Source: a bacterium (GTDB lineage Bacteria; Bacillota; Clostridia; Lachnospirales; Lachnospiraceae). From it: a stretch of 34,144 bases of DNA. Location: NCBI GenBank assembly GCA_030539165.1, contig JAUNSO010000032.1:1-34144 (forward strand), in the 5' to 3' direction. Below, in pieces: positions 34,107-34,144 of the stretch. How positions within the stretch are numbered: position 1 is the first letter of the stretch; each line of letters opens with the position of its first letter. Below the pieces are notes generated by a model, which was given only the letters and a program-made list of their open reading frames with translations, did not search any database and was not told the origin of the DNA. Made by a program: the position numbers and the translations under genes.

Positions 34107-34144
34107 TTCTTCAACGCTTTTAAACTGCGTCCTGCTCCTTTTAT

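Noticed and set aside
1..34144. tRNA, rRNA, CRISPR arrays, insertion sequences
   Set aside because: I found no cloverleaf, no rRNA stretch, no regularly spaced repeats and no transposase in any frame.

Overview
The window is chromosomal DNA of a low-to-mid-GC Firmicute, most likely a member of Clostridia close to Lachnospiraceae. This is inferred from the gene order of the ribosomal supercluster, the strong Shine-Dalgarno sites (GGAGG in front of almost every gene), a KOW-domain gene between map and infA, zinc-type S14 (rpsZ) and L36, and an unusually long L17. No database search was possible, so the genus is not named.

Region 1 (about 1-21,490, minus strand, read from high to low coordinates) is the S10-spc-alpha supercluster. 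From its promoter near 21,422-21,450 it reads rpsJ, rplC, rplD, rplW, rplB, rpsS, rplV, rpsC, rplP, rpmC, rpsQ, rplN, rplX, rplE, rpsZ, rpsH, rplF, rplR, rpsE, rpmD, rplO, secY, adk, map, a KOW gene, infA, rpmJ, rpsM, rpsK, rpsD, rpoA, rplQ. It ends at a clear intrinsic terminator (4,748-4,782). The next unit, ecfA1-ecfA2-ecfT-truA, has its own promoter and encodes the shared module of group II ECF vitamin transporters plus a tRNA pseudouridine synthase. The last unit is rplM-rpsI, with a consensus promoter, a leader of about 155 nt and a terminator at 84-133. Four places in this block hold structured non-coding DNA that the genes do not explain: the roughly 350-nt rpsJ leader, the rpsJ-rplC spacer, the rpmJ-rpsM spacer and the rplM leader.

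Region 2 (21,489-25,655) is accessory. It holds an EamA/DMT permease (minus), a plus-strand trio (a two-part protein with an MshEN-like N-terminus and CheX-like C-terminus, a CheY-like receiver, and an RlmI-type methyltransferase), then a convergent pair of small membrane proteins (a two-segment protein and a DUF2752 protein).

Region 3 (25,768-31,276) is a compact, translationally coupled transport operon on the minus strand: a small four-helix membrane protein with two evenly spaced His pairs, a double-ATPase ECF subunit, an EcfT with a His-rich tail, and an MptD/Trep_Strep-like substrate-binding component fused to a SAM-dependent methyltransferase. An OmpR-type regulator and a minimal histidine kinase are transcribed divergently from it. 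I infer a dedicated uptake-and-modification system, possibly for a heme- or tetrapyrrole-like substrate.

Region 4 (31,348-34,144, minus strand) is a small RiPP locus: a CPBP membrane protease (its start open to the window edge), a radical SAM/SPASM maturase, and a Nif11-type precursor peptide whose start codon directly abuts the maturase stop codon. The precursor core is acidic and aromatic, with a single Cys, and does not look like a classical thioether substrate. Regions 3 and 4 are the best candidates for an undescribed system.
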